Of a stretch of 64,000 bases of DNA, positions 1 through 10,583 are shown piece by piece. Position 1 is the stretch's first letter; each line of letters opens with the position of its first letter. A program made the position numbers and the translations under genes. The notes under the pieces are model-generated. The model did no database searches and was not told the origin of the DNA. It saw only the letters and a list, made by a program, of their open reading frames with translations. This DNA is from Jaapia argillacea MUCL 33604 (taxonomy: Eukaryota; Basidiomycota; Agaricomycetes; Jaapiales; Jaapiaceae), in NCBI GenBank assembly GCA_000697665.1, contig KL197721.1, forward strand, positions 28,400 through 92,399, written 5' to 3'.

Positions 1-390
1 TACGTTCTCTCCCATTTTTCTATGTTACAGTGTACAGTCTGAAAAGCTGGTCCATGTATCTGCCAAAAATGCCTTACCTTTCCTACGCGCTTGCCCCTAC
101 CAGCCCCTACCTCGGTCCTCCTCGACCGGAACTCCTTTTAAAGAATCAGTTAGATGTCCTCCTCAGGCTCAAGGAAGGTCGCGTCGTCGACCTGGCAGTA
201 CACCTCTTGTGGTCAGCGCAAGCGAAAGGCCGGCGATGGACTTCCATGGGAGAATGTGCTCAAAAGGATGTCTGATTGCTTTTCGGGTGTCGGATCACAT
301 CCTGTATAGTACATGATTAGACTCTCGAGGGTGAAGCGCTGAAGCTGAAACGAACATGTCGTAACTCACCTGGCGAGGTTCGTCCCCACC
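1..390. other. Upstream stretch, no gene assigned
   Basis: Short open stretches exist on the + strand but none shows a recognisable domain. A frame around 180-300 reads as possible coding sequence up to a stop near 312, so the tail of a gene lying left of the window cannot be excluded. Confidence 0.3.
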
Positions 391-3300
391 ATGACCTCTG
401 ATCTTACTTCAACTCAGTCGCCTCCACTATCTCACTGGCTTATACCATCACAGAATATCGACATCTATCGAGACCAACCCCTGGAACTTGCACATTCATC
501 GGAGACGGGCAACAATTTCAAGGGTGTATTCCGCGGTAGATTGGTCGCCGTCAAAATCCTACCGAGTAACACGCCAGTGGCTGTGGGTTTAAATATGTCT
601 CCCACCATCACATTATCTTGACATGCCTTCAGAATATCTTCAAGCGTGAACTCTGGAAATTTGTCTTACACCCAAATATCCTCCAAGTTTTTGGCGTCTC
701 TACCTTGAATACGGACCCACCCTTTATTATCACTCAGTTATGCCCCAAAGGCAACGTAAACGAATTTCTCGCAGGGAATCCCGTCGCTGATAGGGCTTTA
801 CTCGTAAGTGTTCAGATTTCTTCGCGCGCGAACGTCTCGTCATTGTCATCTGATCCCCTTCCAGACTTACCAATGCATCCTCGGGATGAAGTACCTTCAC
901 GACGTGCGCACCTTCGCGTCTCACTCCATATACTTCTAACCTCACCTATTCAGCTCGGAATCGTTCACGGCCACCTCAACCCGAGCAATGTTCTGATTAC
1001 GGAGGATGGAGAAGCCTGCGTCGCTGATGCCGGTTTTATACAGATGATGCCCAGCAGAAACCCCAAGATGCATATGTATCTCAGTCCCGAAGCTTGGAAA
1101 GGGGTGTGTCCGTCAGAATTGTCTGTGATGTTCGTTAAATTCACATTTGAGCAAGATCGTCTACCTCCCGTCGGACGTATTCGCATTTGCTATGACGGCG
1201 TTTGAGGTATTGAATTCGCCGCATATATGCAGACGTCTTGACCCACATTCGCTCAGATATTCACGTCGACGCCACCTTGGGGTGTACTCTCAGAGACTCA
1301 AACCTACCAGATGGTTGTCAGGGAAGGGGATCGCCCGGACAGACCAGAAGCTGACCTTGCGCATGGCCTCACCGACATCAAGTGGGAGGCAATGGAAGCG
1401 GCTTGGCAGAAGGAATCTAGCCTTCGGCCTACATTCGACGAGATTGCGAACATGTGGAAGCGGCCAGAAGGTGAGAGTCGGGGCGACATAACGAGTCTTA
1501 ACCCCCGCTCCCTTGCTGATAACCTCGCCGGCAAGTCCCTTCGGAACTTGATTCGCCCCCTTGTTCACCTCAACCCATCTAGACGCAAGTCTTCATCGAT
1601 TGTCAATTGCCACTTTCCCCAATCTTTGGGAGAACCTTGAGCAGGACTTTGACTCGATGTCAACGATGACTGAGCGTCCTGCGGATCACTCCCCCTCGAT
1701 CGAAACCACCGCTCTTCCTGCGCATACTGGGCCACTTGCTGTCCCCGTCGATGATGTGATGTTTAAGGCTCTTGTCACGAGCACGTCAACTTCCGTCGAA
1801 GATTCATCACCAGGCTCGTCAGCACGTAGTACACGTCCACAGACTATATCGGAACTCGTTCAACGGGCCTTGGAAGAACCCTTTGATTCTTTCAAAGAGT
1901 TAAATGACTACCTCCGGGCGGCTGAGAAAGCTAGAGATGCAGGGAGAGATGCTATAATAGCGTGTGATTTGGAGAATGCTTTCGTGCAATTTGCGAAAGC
2001 TGCTACCATCGTTTTGGAGTGGTTACCTGCACATCGGGATTACACGACTCTGTTGACGCCATCGCAAAAGCATAATCTCGGATTGGTACGTACTCCCTAC
2101 CCATTTACTGTGGGTTGGTCTGTCGGCGCTGGTGAGATTCGATTGGTTGCATGGGATGGAGAGGCGGGTTGGCGTTAGTTAAGTTGGGACGGAAGGTGGT
2201 TGCATTGGCTCTGGTTCGATATCTTCGGGGATCAGTGGGGGATGACACAGATATGATCTGGTTTCCTACTTTACCTCTGATTTATGTCGTGAAGATCTGT
2301 TTGAGGCGTGCTGGAGGTGTTATCATCGGCGATCTGAAGGACGTCGCAGAACCCACGGCCTTTCATGGTATGCGCACGAGCGCCTCCGTAGCTAAACTTA
2401 GGCCAGGGACTTAACCCCCCCCGTCGAATGACTTTCACTTTCATCTTCCCTTCCTTACCCTCAATCATTTCTAACCTCCCACACTTCTCTTACAGAATGG
2501 CCAAGAGATCCTCAAGAAAATAAATAGTCTCAAACCGATTCTTGTCGAACGCCACGAACTATGGGTCGTATCCAACCCGTTCTCTTCCACCTCTTCCTTT
2601 CTCAAACCTCCTTACCAACCTCCATCACAAACACCTCAACAACAACCCCAAACAAACCTCTCCCCAGTACTCTCCACCAAAATCCGCGAATCTCCTGCTT
2701 CTCTAACCGTATGCGAAGCAGACGCTCGTAGAAATACCGATTCCCAAGCCCGTAGAGAGACAGAAGACAGAGCATGGAGGAGAGAAGATGAAGAAGCCGT
2801 TCGTTGTCGACAAGCTGAAGAGATCAACACTCGCAGGTTGATAGAAGCTGCAGAAAGAGTGGAGGACGCTTTTGCCGCCTTTGGTGTTCATCCCAGGGCG
2901 CATGGAAAGTTATCTGGGGGTGATTTGTTGGCTGGTAGGTTTGACGGGATGAGCGTTGGTGATGATCATGGGATGGGGGTTCAGTGGAGTCTGAGAGATG
3001 AGGTTTCGAGAGAGGACATGCCGGGCAGTTCGAGGGATGACGATGGGAGGGGAAGTGAACGGCAAGATGATGTGACAAGGAGGATGCAGGAGGGGAGGAT
3101 GCAGGAAGCTGATGCGATTTTGATGAGACTACAAGAAGTTGATGCGACTGCTGGGGTCAGTGGACTGGAACGCGCCGTTGTCCAATGTCACCACCGAAGG
3201 GTCTATTCTGACCCTTCCTCCTCCAACTCCCCCCCTCTCCAATCCACGTATCAATTTCCGCCACAGCAGCCCCAACCAAATCGCTCCGCTATATCCCCCA

Positions 3301-5508
3301 CAGACTTCCGCGAACCTTCTGTTTCTCGGACCCATAGTGAGGCAGAAGGCCTAGCATCGGGGCGAGAAAGCGCAGAAGCTTCTCTTGTCCATTATCGTAC
3401 CGGCAAGTTATCTTTTTGGTCCTCGATTAGCTTTCTTGTTCACCTCAACCACTCTAGACCGGGATCCGCTGCTATCATCACCCATGAATTTTCCCAACTC
3501 GACGGAGCATCTCGAGCAGACCTTCGACTCGATGTCAATCATGACTGAACTTCCTGCATATGGCTCTCCCTCGATCGAAACGAGCTCTCTTCCAGAGTAT
3601 ACCCCATTTGTTGTCCCCGTCGAAGATTCAGCATCAGGCTCCTTGGCACATACTGTCAGTCCGCCACCAAGTTATGTCAGTCCAGCTATCCGAAGGATAC
3701 ACTCACAATCTCCGTCCACTTCGATTGGTTATCACATCAATTCCATATCAAGCGCCAATCCCACCTCCCTTTCCCATAGCCATGGCCCTTCTTCAGACTC
3801 TGGTAAGTTCTCCAATCTGCTTCTGATTCATTCCATTCACCACCATCTTAGAATTCGTTTTCGTTTCAACTCCCCGACGAAGCGATGTTCAACGATCTCT
3901 AGGACACAGGCGGGTTCAATCGAGTCCACAACTCGAGCCTCGCCGCCGATATGCAGGGCTTTACGAGTACACGGAATCAGGATACCCCGACTATGAATCT
4001 TCCATACGTGGCTTGTCGGAGGGGCGCTCCTCAGAAGGGTGGTTAGCTCAGATGGATCGGAACAATCAACGAGAAACGCAACGTTCAGCTGAAGTGAATC
4101 AACCGAGCTCAGGGACCCAACCCGAAACAGCCAATGCGCTCCGTATGTGACCACCTCCCGATAACTCTACCTCACATCTATATCTTCATTCCAGAAGTGC
4201 AACGAAATGCTGTACAACTTGCCGCTACTCTCCATGCGAAGATCCTTACGGGCAGCACGCGCCCGGTGATAGACCAGTGTTTTCAGAACATTCAAACACT
4301 CGCGTTTCAGTCCGAGAAGGCTGCGAAACACCTCGTCATGGCCGGAGTTGTTCCCGACATTGTGAAGCTGCTGGGCCAACGACGCGAACTTGAAGATGTT
4401 TATGGCCTGGAACTAATTCTCGTAGCGCTAGGTGCATTAGCGTATGTTACATCTTCTTTCTTACCACCATCGGGTTGCTGATGACCGCAACATCACTAGA
4501 TGGGACGCTGACACTGCGACCATGATCCACGAGCAAGAGATATCTCCAACGTTAATCCAGATCATAATGGATTCATGTTCGGACAATATTTCGTCCTTGG
4601 CAATTTGGTGCATGAATCGAATGTGCTGGAGCTCAGAGTTAGCTTCCAAGTTGATCGAGGACGACTTCCCCAGCCTGCTAGTCCAGCAATATGCGGAAAT
4701 TGGTCAACTAAAGTCACGCTTCTCCGCCTGGTTTTTGGGTTCCCTTGCCTATACCAAGGCTCAGGCTGATATCCTTGCCGAACATTCCATCCCATGGTCT
4801 GCTCATTACCTTCTGGCTTGCGTCAGCGCCCCAAGGTCCCAGTCACACGACACGTGTGCGTCCCTCTTCCTCGTCGCTCGCATGGCTCGATCGACATCCT
4901 TGTCCCAATCACTGGTGCAAGCTGGTTGCGTCCCAGGGATCGTATACTACCTGTCGACATCATATTGCCCAAAGGTTCTCTATTGGAGTGCTGTTGCTGT
5001 GGGATGCCTACTGCATTTGGATGAACAAGACAGTGACAAATCCATCTCTGATGCATTGCTAGAGGCAGGTGTTGCACAGGCGCTAGCGCGGTTGCCTGAT
5101 GTTCTCTCTGCGAATCAAGTGGAAGCTCTCACCGCCTTTGCCATTGCAGTACAGCGAGTTGCATGGGCTGGGTCCAGAAGTGACAGTTGCAAGGCTTTGG
5201 TTGATGCAGGAGTAGTCGACCCGCTTCTGGCCGCTCTAAGAACAGCGGTTAGAATACAAAATCCAGAAGTACAGTATGAGTTGGTTATGGCAGTGGCCAT
5301 ACTTGGTGATTTCGGTGGGTGGGGTGTTCGGAAACAGTTGCGGGTCGGCGGTGCGTTGGACGTCCTCGATCAAATTAGGCCAGTGGGGCATCCCCATCTA
5401 CGGCAGGCCCGCAATAAAGCTATGGGCGCTGTTAGCTGGATCCCGTGGAAGATAAATCATGGTACGTATCATCCTTCTCCTCTACTTATGGGAGCACGAC
5501 GATTGTGA
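391..5508 (+). CDS. Composite protein: pseudokinase, AMSH N-terminal (USP8-dimerisation-like) module, ARM-like repeats
   Basis: Twelve GT-AG exons keep phase throughout: 391-582, 633-803, 865-903, 954-1103, 1156-1206, 1257-1470, 1583-2085, 2496-3396, 3458-3802, 3852-4142, 4195-4441, 4500-5508, giving about 1370 residues. Residues 1-272 form a protein kinase fold with VAVK intact. The catalytic loop reads HGHLNPSN instead of HRDLKPxN, and DFG is DAG, so it is probably a pseudokinase. Residues about 357-440 match the USP8/AMSH dimerisation region of the gene at 6768-10343, and exon 8 continues with its charged coiled-coil-like middle. No JAMM domain follows. Residues about 953-1370 are helical ARM-like repeats with alternating Leu/Ala. 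A linker is present twice, in exons 7 and 9, on either side of the AMSH-like part. The last exon could instead splice at about 5461 to 5537 and end at 5558. The alternative is two or three genes: if exon 8 is not spliced at 3396 it stays open to a stop at 3548, and an ARM gene could start at 3486. RNA is needed to decide. Confidence 0.6.
1583..1830 (+). repeat. Linker repeat copy 1 inside the composite gene
   Basis: About 250 bp around the acceptor at 1582, clearly similar to 3458-3640. Both copies have a CTCAAC branch-like site just before a CTAG or TCTAG acceptor, then encode the run LEQ-FDSMS-MTE followed by SPSIET. The intron tail from about 1530 is similar as well. The copies bracket the AMSH-like insert. 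Confidence 0.75.
3398..3640 (+). repeat. Linker repeat copy 2 inside the composite gene
   Basis: Partner of the repeat at about 1530-1830. The similarity begins inside the intron, at the shared word CCGGCAAGT (3400 versus 1529), and runs through the acceptor into coding sequence. Left of it the sequence is AMSH-derived. The breakpoint therefore lies at the start of the present intron 3397-3457, suggesting that the rearrangement itself produced this intron. Confidence 0.7.
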
Positions 5509-5558
5509 CTGAATTGTGGGAAGATACTGCTAGGAACATCTTCTACCCTTGGATGATG

Positions 5559-6767
5559 AGTCCTTACTGCTGTCCAGACTACCGACCATCATGCCTTCGG
5601 AGTCTGTGATTGGATTTGGACCCTGACATCCCAATGTACTTTCGTCTATGTATCGGTGATTCGGTTTGATAAAACTTTCCCCCCTTTTCTTTTGCCCAAA
5701 GTGTGACGTTTGCCCAGGATCACGTTCCAGTTCTACTGTCTACACATGCGTGCCATCTACCTTGATGAGCTGTCCCTTGCGCTGCCTTTCGGCTTGGAAA
5801 TATTAGTCAACGCATACACCCGATTGATCATTTTGACATATACACTGAGAGCTACAGCATGCTCTGGTGGCTCGATCATATAGTGTCGATGATGACGATG
5901 AATTTCATGGAACTGCAACGCACGACTACTGTAACGAGTACAGACGGGGAGCACAGGGCCAACTATCCCGAATATGTGGTACAAAGGCCTGAGGTGATCG
6001 AGTGGGTATAATCGGGCCCGGGTTGAGGAGAGGTGGTAGGACTGGATACTTGAATTTAACTCCGACGCATTTGTTTGTGCGAGGGGAATCCTGTTATCGC
6101 TCCACATTATGATGTACATCTCACATCCGCCAGCAAGGGGATGCTTGTTCAGATCCCTCAAGGTCCGTAAGTCATACGTACCATTACGAGATCTAGAGGT
6201 CCTTGCACAGTTTTCCGAGCGAAGCTGGTTTGGAGTCCTAAACACACACCTTGAGTCTGACGTATTCACTTCCTTGAAGTTAGAGGACTCTAACTTTCTC
6301 TATCCTCGTATACATGTGAACTGAGTGGATGACTCGCTGTCAAACCTCTCAGTTACTTGGACGTGCCCTGGCGGACGTTACTTGGAGTACTCAGACGACC
6401 ACTACATAGTATCATCCCACTAGTATAAGTGGGAAGCGCTTAATTGAAGAGGAGTACGTCCAGATGTCAATGCCAGCACCGCAAATGGTGGTCTTCCACA
6501 CGCAACCCGCTTCTTGTTGTGAACTACTCTACGCACCCATTGTATTTTCTCATTGCAGGATGCTGGAACCACCGGATAAGTACTCACCGTCATATGTAAA
6601 TGCGGAGTGGCGAACTGCTGGACATGATATATGGGGAGTAATGTACCGCCACAGCAGGCCCAAAAAGGCAAGACCGTAAGCATTCTTCGCTGGTCGACTG
6701 CGATTACAAGAAACCAGCCAAAGTCTCCATGCCTATCCTTCTTTCCTTCCATCATCTCGCTCAATAA
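5559..6767. other. Intergenic, nothing convincing
   Basis: A 170-codon open frame on the - strand (5757-6269) has no recognisable domain and an unremarkable composition, so it is not called. The last 60 bases before 6768 probably include the leader of the AMSH gene. Confidence 0.5.
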
Positions 6768-9700
6768 ATGAGTCACAGAACATCATATTCTTCCTCCCCG
6801 TCCTCCACCCTTATCCACAACCCTTCCGCCCTTTCCCCCTCATCGACACTAGTAAATTCTGGTCCTACTCGCCCCCTCCTCCCCAGCCTTGATTCCACAT
6901 CTTCTCGCCCTGGCGGCGGCGGCAACACAGGCAACACACGCCCAGCGACTATCGCAGAGCTCGCCCAACGTGCCTTGGAGGAATCCTTCGATTCGTCTAA
7001 AGAGCTAAAGTATTACCTACGGGCGGCTCAGAAAGCTAGAGATGCGGGGAGAGATGCTATAAGAGCGGGTGATTTGGAGAATGCTTTCGTGGAGTTTGCG
7101 AAAGCTGCTACCATTGTCTTGGAGAGGTTACCTGCACATCGGGATTACACGAGTCTGTTGACGCCTTCGCAGAGGCATAATCTTGGATTGGTACGTACTT
7201 CCTACCTATTTGCTGTGGGTCGGTCGGTGTTGGCGAGATTTGATTAGTTGTATGGATGGAGAGGCGGGTTGGGTATTGGTTGGGTGAAGACGAGAGGTGG
7301 TTGCCTCGAGTCTCGTTCGATATCGTCGGGGATCAGCGGGGGGTGATCCAGATTTGTTCTAATTTTTTACTGTTTCCCTCTGAGTTATGTCGTGAAGATC
7401 TGCAGGAGACGTGCTGGAGATGTTATCATCGACGATCTGAAGGACGTCGCAGAACTGATGGCCTTCCATAGTATTAGCGGACGAGCGCCTCCATAACTAG
7501 GTCAGGGACCTAACCTCCCGCCTCGAATGACTCATCCTTTCTTCTTCCTTTCCTTTCCCTCATTTCTAACCTCCCAAATTTATTTTGCAGAACGGCCAAG
7601 ACATCCTCGACAACTTAAGTAGACTCAAACCTACTCTTGTTGAACGCCACGAACGATGGGTCGCATCCAACCCTTCCTCTTCCGCCTCTTCCTCTCTCAA
7701 ACCCCCCTACCAAACTCCATCACAAGCACCTCAACAACAACCCCAACCAAACCTCTCCCCAATATCTCCCACCAAACTTCGCGAATCTTCCGCTTCTCAA
7801 GTCGTACGCGAAGCAGAAGCTCGCAGAGACGCCGATTCCCAAGCCCGTAGAGATGCCGAAGACAGAGCGCGGAGGAGAGAAGGTGAAGAAGCAGTTCGTC
7901 GTCGACAAGCTGAAGAGATCAATGCTAGGAGGTTGGCAGAAGCTACTGAAAGAGAGAGGGGCGCTACAGCTGCCGCTTCCGCTGCTCTTGGTTTTAATCC
8001 CGGTTCGTATGGAAAGTCGTCTGGGGGTGATTTGTTGGCTGGTAGGTTTGATGGGATGAGAATTGGTGACGGACAGGGGATTGCGACGCAGAGGAGTCCG
8101 AGGGATGAGTTGGGAAGGGGTTCGTCCAGAGAGGATATGCAGAGGAGTTCGAGAGAGGATGTGAGTAGGAGTTTGAGGGATGATGATGGGAGGGGAAGTG
8201 GACAACAAGATGATCTGAGGAGGAGGATGGAGGAGAGGAGGAGACAGGAAGCTGAAGGAATTTTGAAGAGACAACAAGAAGCTGATGCAGCCGCTCGGGC
8301 TGTCGCGTCTGGTGCACCACCTACTACCTCCGCCAATGCGAGTATCCGGCCTGAAGCGCAAGGACCGAAACCTCTCGGGTTGAGCGCTTCTTATCCAAGT
8401 TTACCGCCTCCGGTTAGCTCGTCTCAGCAATCAGCGATGCATTACCAGGAGCAGGAGGGGATCGCGCGGAGGCAGAGGGAAGCGGATCTTGCTGCCCGCT
8501 CGAGTCGACTCCAAGGACAGGGTTATGGTTCGAATCCGGTATCAATTCCGCAACAGCCTCACCATTCAAGCTCTGCTCCGAATTTCTCGAGTTCGAGACA
8601 ATCTGCTTCGGGTTATGACCAAGAAGAGAGAGCGAGGAAACAGAGAGCTGCCGAAGCTGCTGCTCGTGCTGCTCTTGATCCTAACACCACTCTTCGTGGC
8701 AAAGTATCGACTGCCTCTGCTTCTTCCTCTGCTTCGTCAAATTGGACTGCTCCAAACAATCCTCCGCTTACCGCCAACAACTCAAGCTCCTCTGTGATGC
8801 CGGCGCCGACTGCCGTCAGTTCTGCTCAATACGCGTTTTTGGAGTCGCATCATAAGAGTGGTATCCCGATTATGCCGTTGGAGAGTCCGACGAAGTATGA
8901 TGATGATAGTTCGACTGATGCTTCTGTAGCCGACGAGCCGTCGTCATCTCCTTCGGTTTTGTTGGGTGCGAGAGGTGGACATCATTCCAGACAGGCTGCT
9001 GATTCCACGCCTACTAGGATGCCAAGGCGAACGTACGTCCCGACAAGTTCTCGTTCCTCTACCCTCTTCGATCTGTGACTGTATGCTGAATCCTTTGTTT
9101 TTTATGTTTTCTGTTTGCGTAGGGCATCGTATCCGCCACCGATAACAACAACATCTCCTCCACCTGCCGAAGTGGGTCTTATTCGGTACCCGTCCTTAAT
9201 GACCACCCACCAACTGTCTCAGGGGTACACACCCTCTCTACAGTCGATGTTCTTACAATCTATGGGCCCTATAAACCACACCACCACACCACTCTTGTTT
9301 CAACCTCACCCGCCAACTAGTGGGTTGTATTCGGGGATCCTTCCTCAGCAGTCATCTTCGGCGTTTGAGATGCCTGTCGCTCAGCACCATCCGCCTCATC
9401 CACACTACCAACAACAGCCACAACAATCGATTCAATACCCCACGTATAACTCCCGTACACCCGTTTCGAATTCTCGTCCTCCTCCTCAATCCCAGCCCCC
9501 ACCTACCACCCAACCACCCGAACCCGAACCACAAGCTCCCCGTATCACTCGTGCTGATTCCAAAGTCGATAATAACCCACGCGAATTGAAAACTGTTAAC
9601 CTCCCTCGAGAATGTTTACCTCGATTCCTTTCCATTGCTGCTGGCAACACGGCTAGGAATCGGGAGACGTGTGGGTTGTTGCTTGGGAAGGACAAAGGAC

Positions 9701-10343
9701 ACAAGTTCGTGGTTACGACGTTGTTGATACCGAAACAACATTCGACGAGTGATACGTGTACTATGGATGAGGAGGAACTTGTTATGCAGTTTACGGAGGA
9801 GAGGAATTTGATTACTTTGGGTTGGGTGAGTATATGCGGTCCTTTTGGGTCTTGGGATGGTTGATAACTGATGCATCTTGTAGATCCATACGCATCCTAC
9901 TCAGTCATGTGAGTGTTTTGTGTGTGATGGACGCTATAGACGAGTGTCCTGAGTGTTTCCTAGGTTTCATGTCCTCGGTGGACCTGCATACCCATGTTGC
10001 GTTCCAGAGAATGCTCCCCGAATCTTTCGCAGTCGTCTGTGCTCCCACTTCCACGCCAAAGTAAGCACACTCTGCCGTCTCTTGCCGTTATCGTCCACCT
10101 GGAACTAACCGTGATGAAGCTTTGGTATCTTCCGACTGACCGACCCTCCTGGTCTTCAAACCATCTTGAGTTGTAACGCTAAGGAAGCCTTCCATCCCCA
10201 TCCTGACCTACCCATATATACCGTGAGTCCTCCTTCTCCCTTCAACCGCCGTCGCAGATGAGTTGATGCTCGTTGGTCAGGACGCCGACAAGGGTCATGT
10301 ACAGATGAAGGACACCTCATTAGAGATCGTGGATTTACGTTGA
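6768..10343 (+). CDS. AMSH/STAMBP-like JAMM deubiquitinase (Sst2-type)
   Basis: Seven exons keep phase (6768-7190, 7591-9032, 9123-9825, 9884-9908, 9964-10060, 10120-10222, 10281-10343) and give about 951 residues. Residues about 65-141 form the USP8/AMSH dimerisation (MIT-like) region. A long middle part, rich in Gln, Pro and Arg/Glu repeats such as RRxAEExARR, is probably coiled coil and disorder. The C-terminal MPN+ domain has the conserved Glu in ETCGLLLG and the zinc motif [14 protein letters not shown], so it should be an active zinc isopeptidase. AMSH enzymes cleave K63-linked ubiquitin chains on endosomal cargo with ESCRT. The protein is much longer than human AMSH because of the middle region. 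The first intron (400 nt) is unusually long, and the partial copy at 2086-2495 has one of similar size. The start is the first Met ahead of the dimerisation region. Confidence 0.92.
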
Positions 10344-10583
10344 AGGTTTGGTATGGATCTTTCCTTCGTCTATCTATTTATGACAGTCATTGTTGCTTTA
10401 CTCCCATAATATCGAGCTCATCGTGCATGACCATCATCGAATTCAAGTCATTGTTGTACCTTGTAGTCTTGTCGTGATCTGTGGTTGTACATCTGTTGTA
10501 TTCCATTGACTGTCAAATCTATTATACATGGTGGGTTATTATACAGGGTCCTTGTAAGAGGCGAACTTGAGAGTCTAACAAAA

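Noticed and set aside
3486-3548. Overlap of a separate JAMM-less AMSH gene (ending 3548) with a separate ARM gene (starting 3486)
   Set aside because: Possible, but splicing 3396 to 3458 removes the overlap and keeps phase, so the joined model was preferred.
5757-6269. 170-codon open frame on the - strand
   Set aside because: No domain, no splice partners, composition like non-coding DNA.
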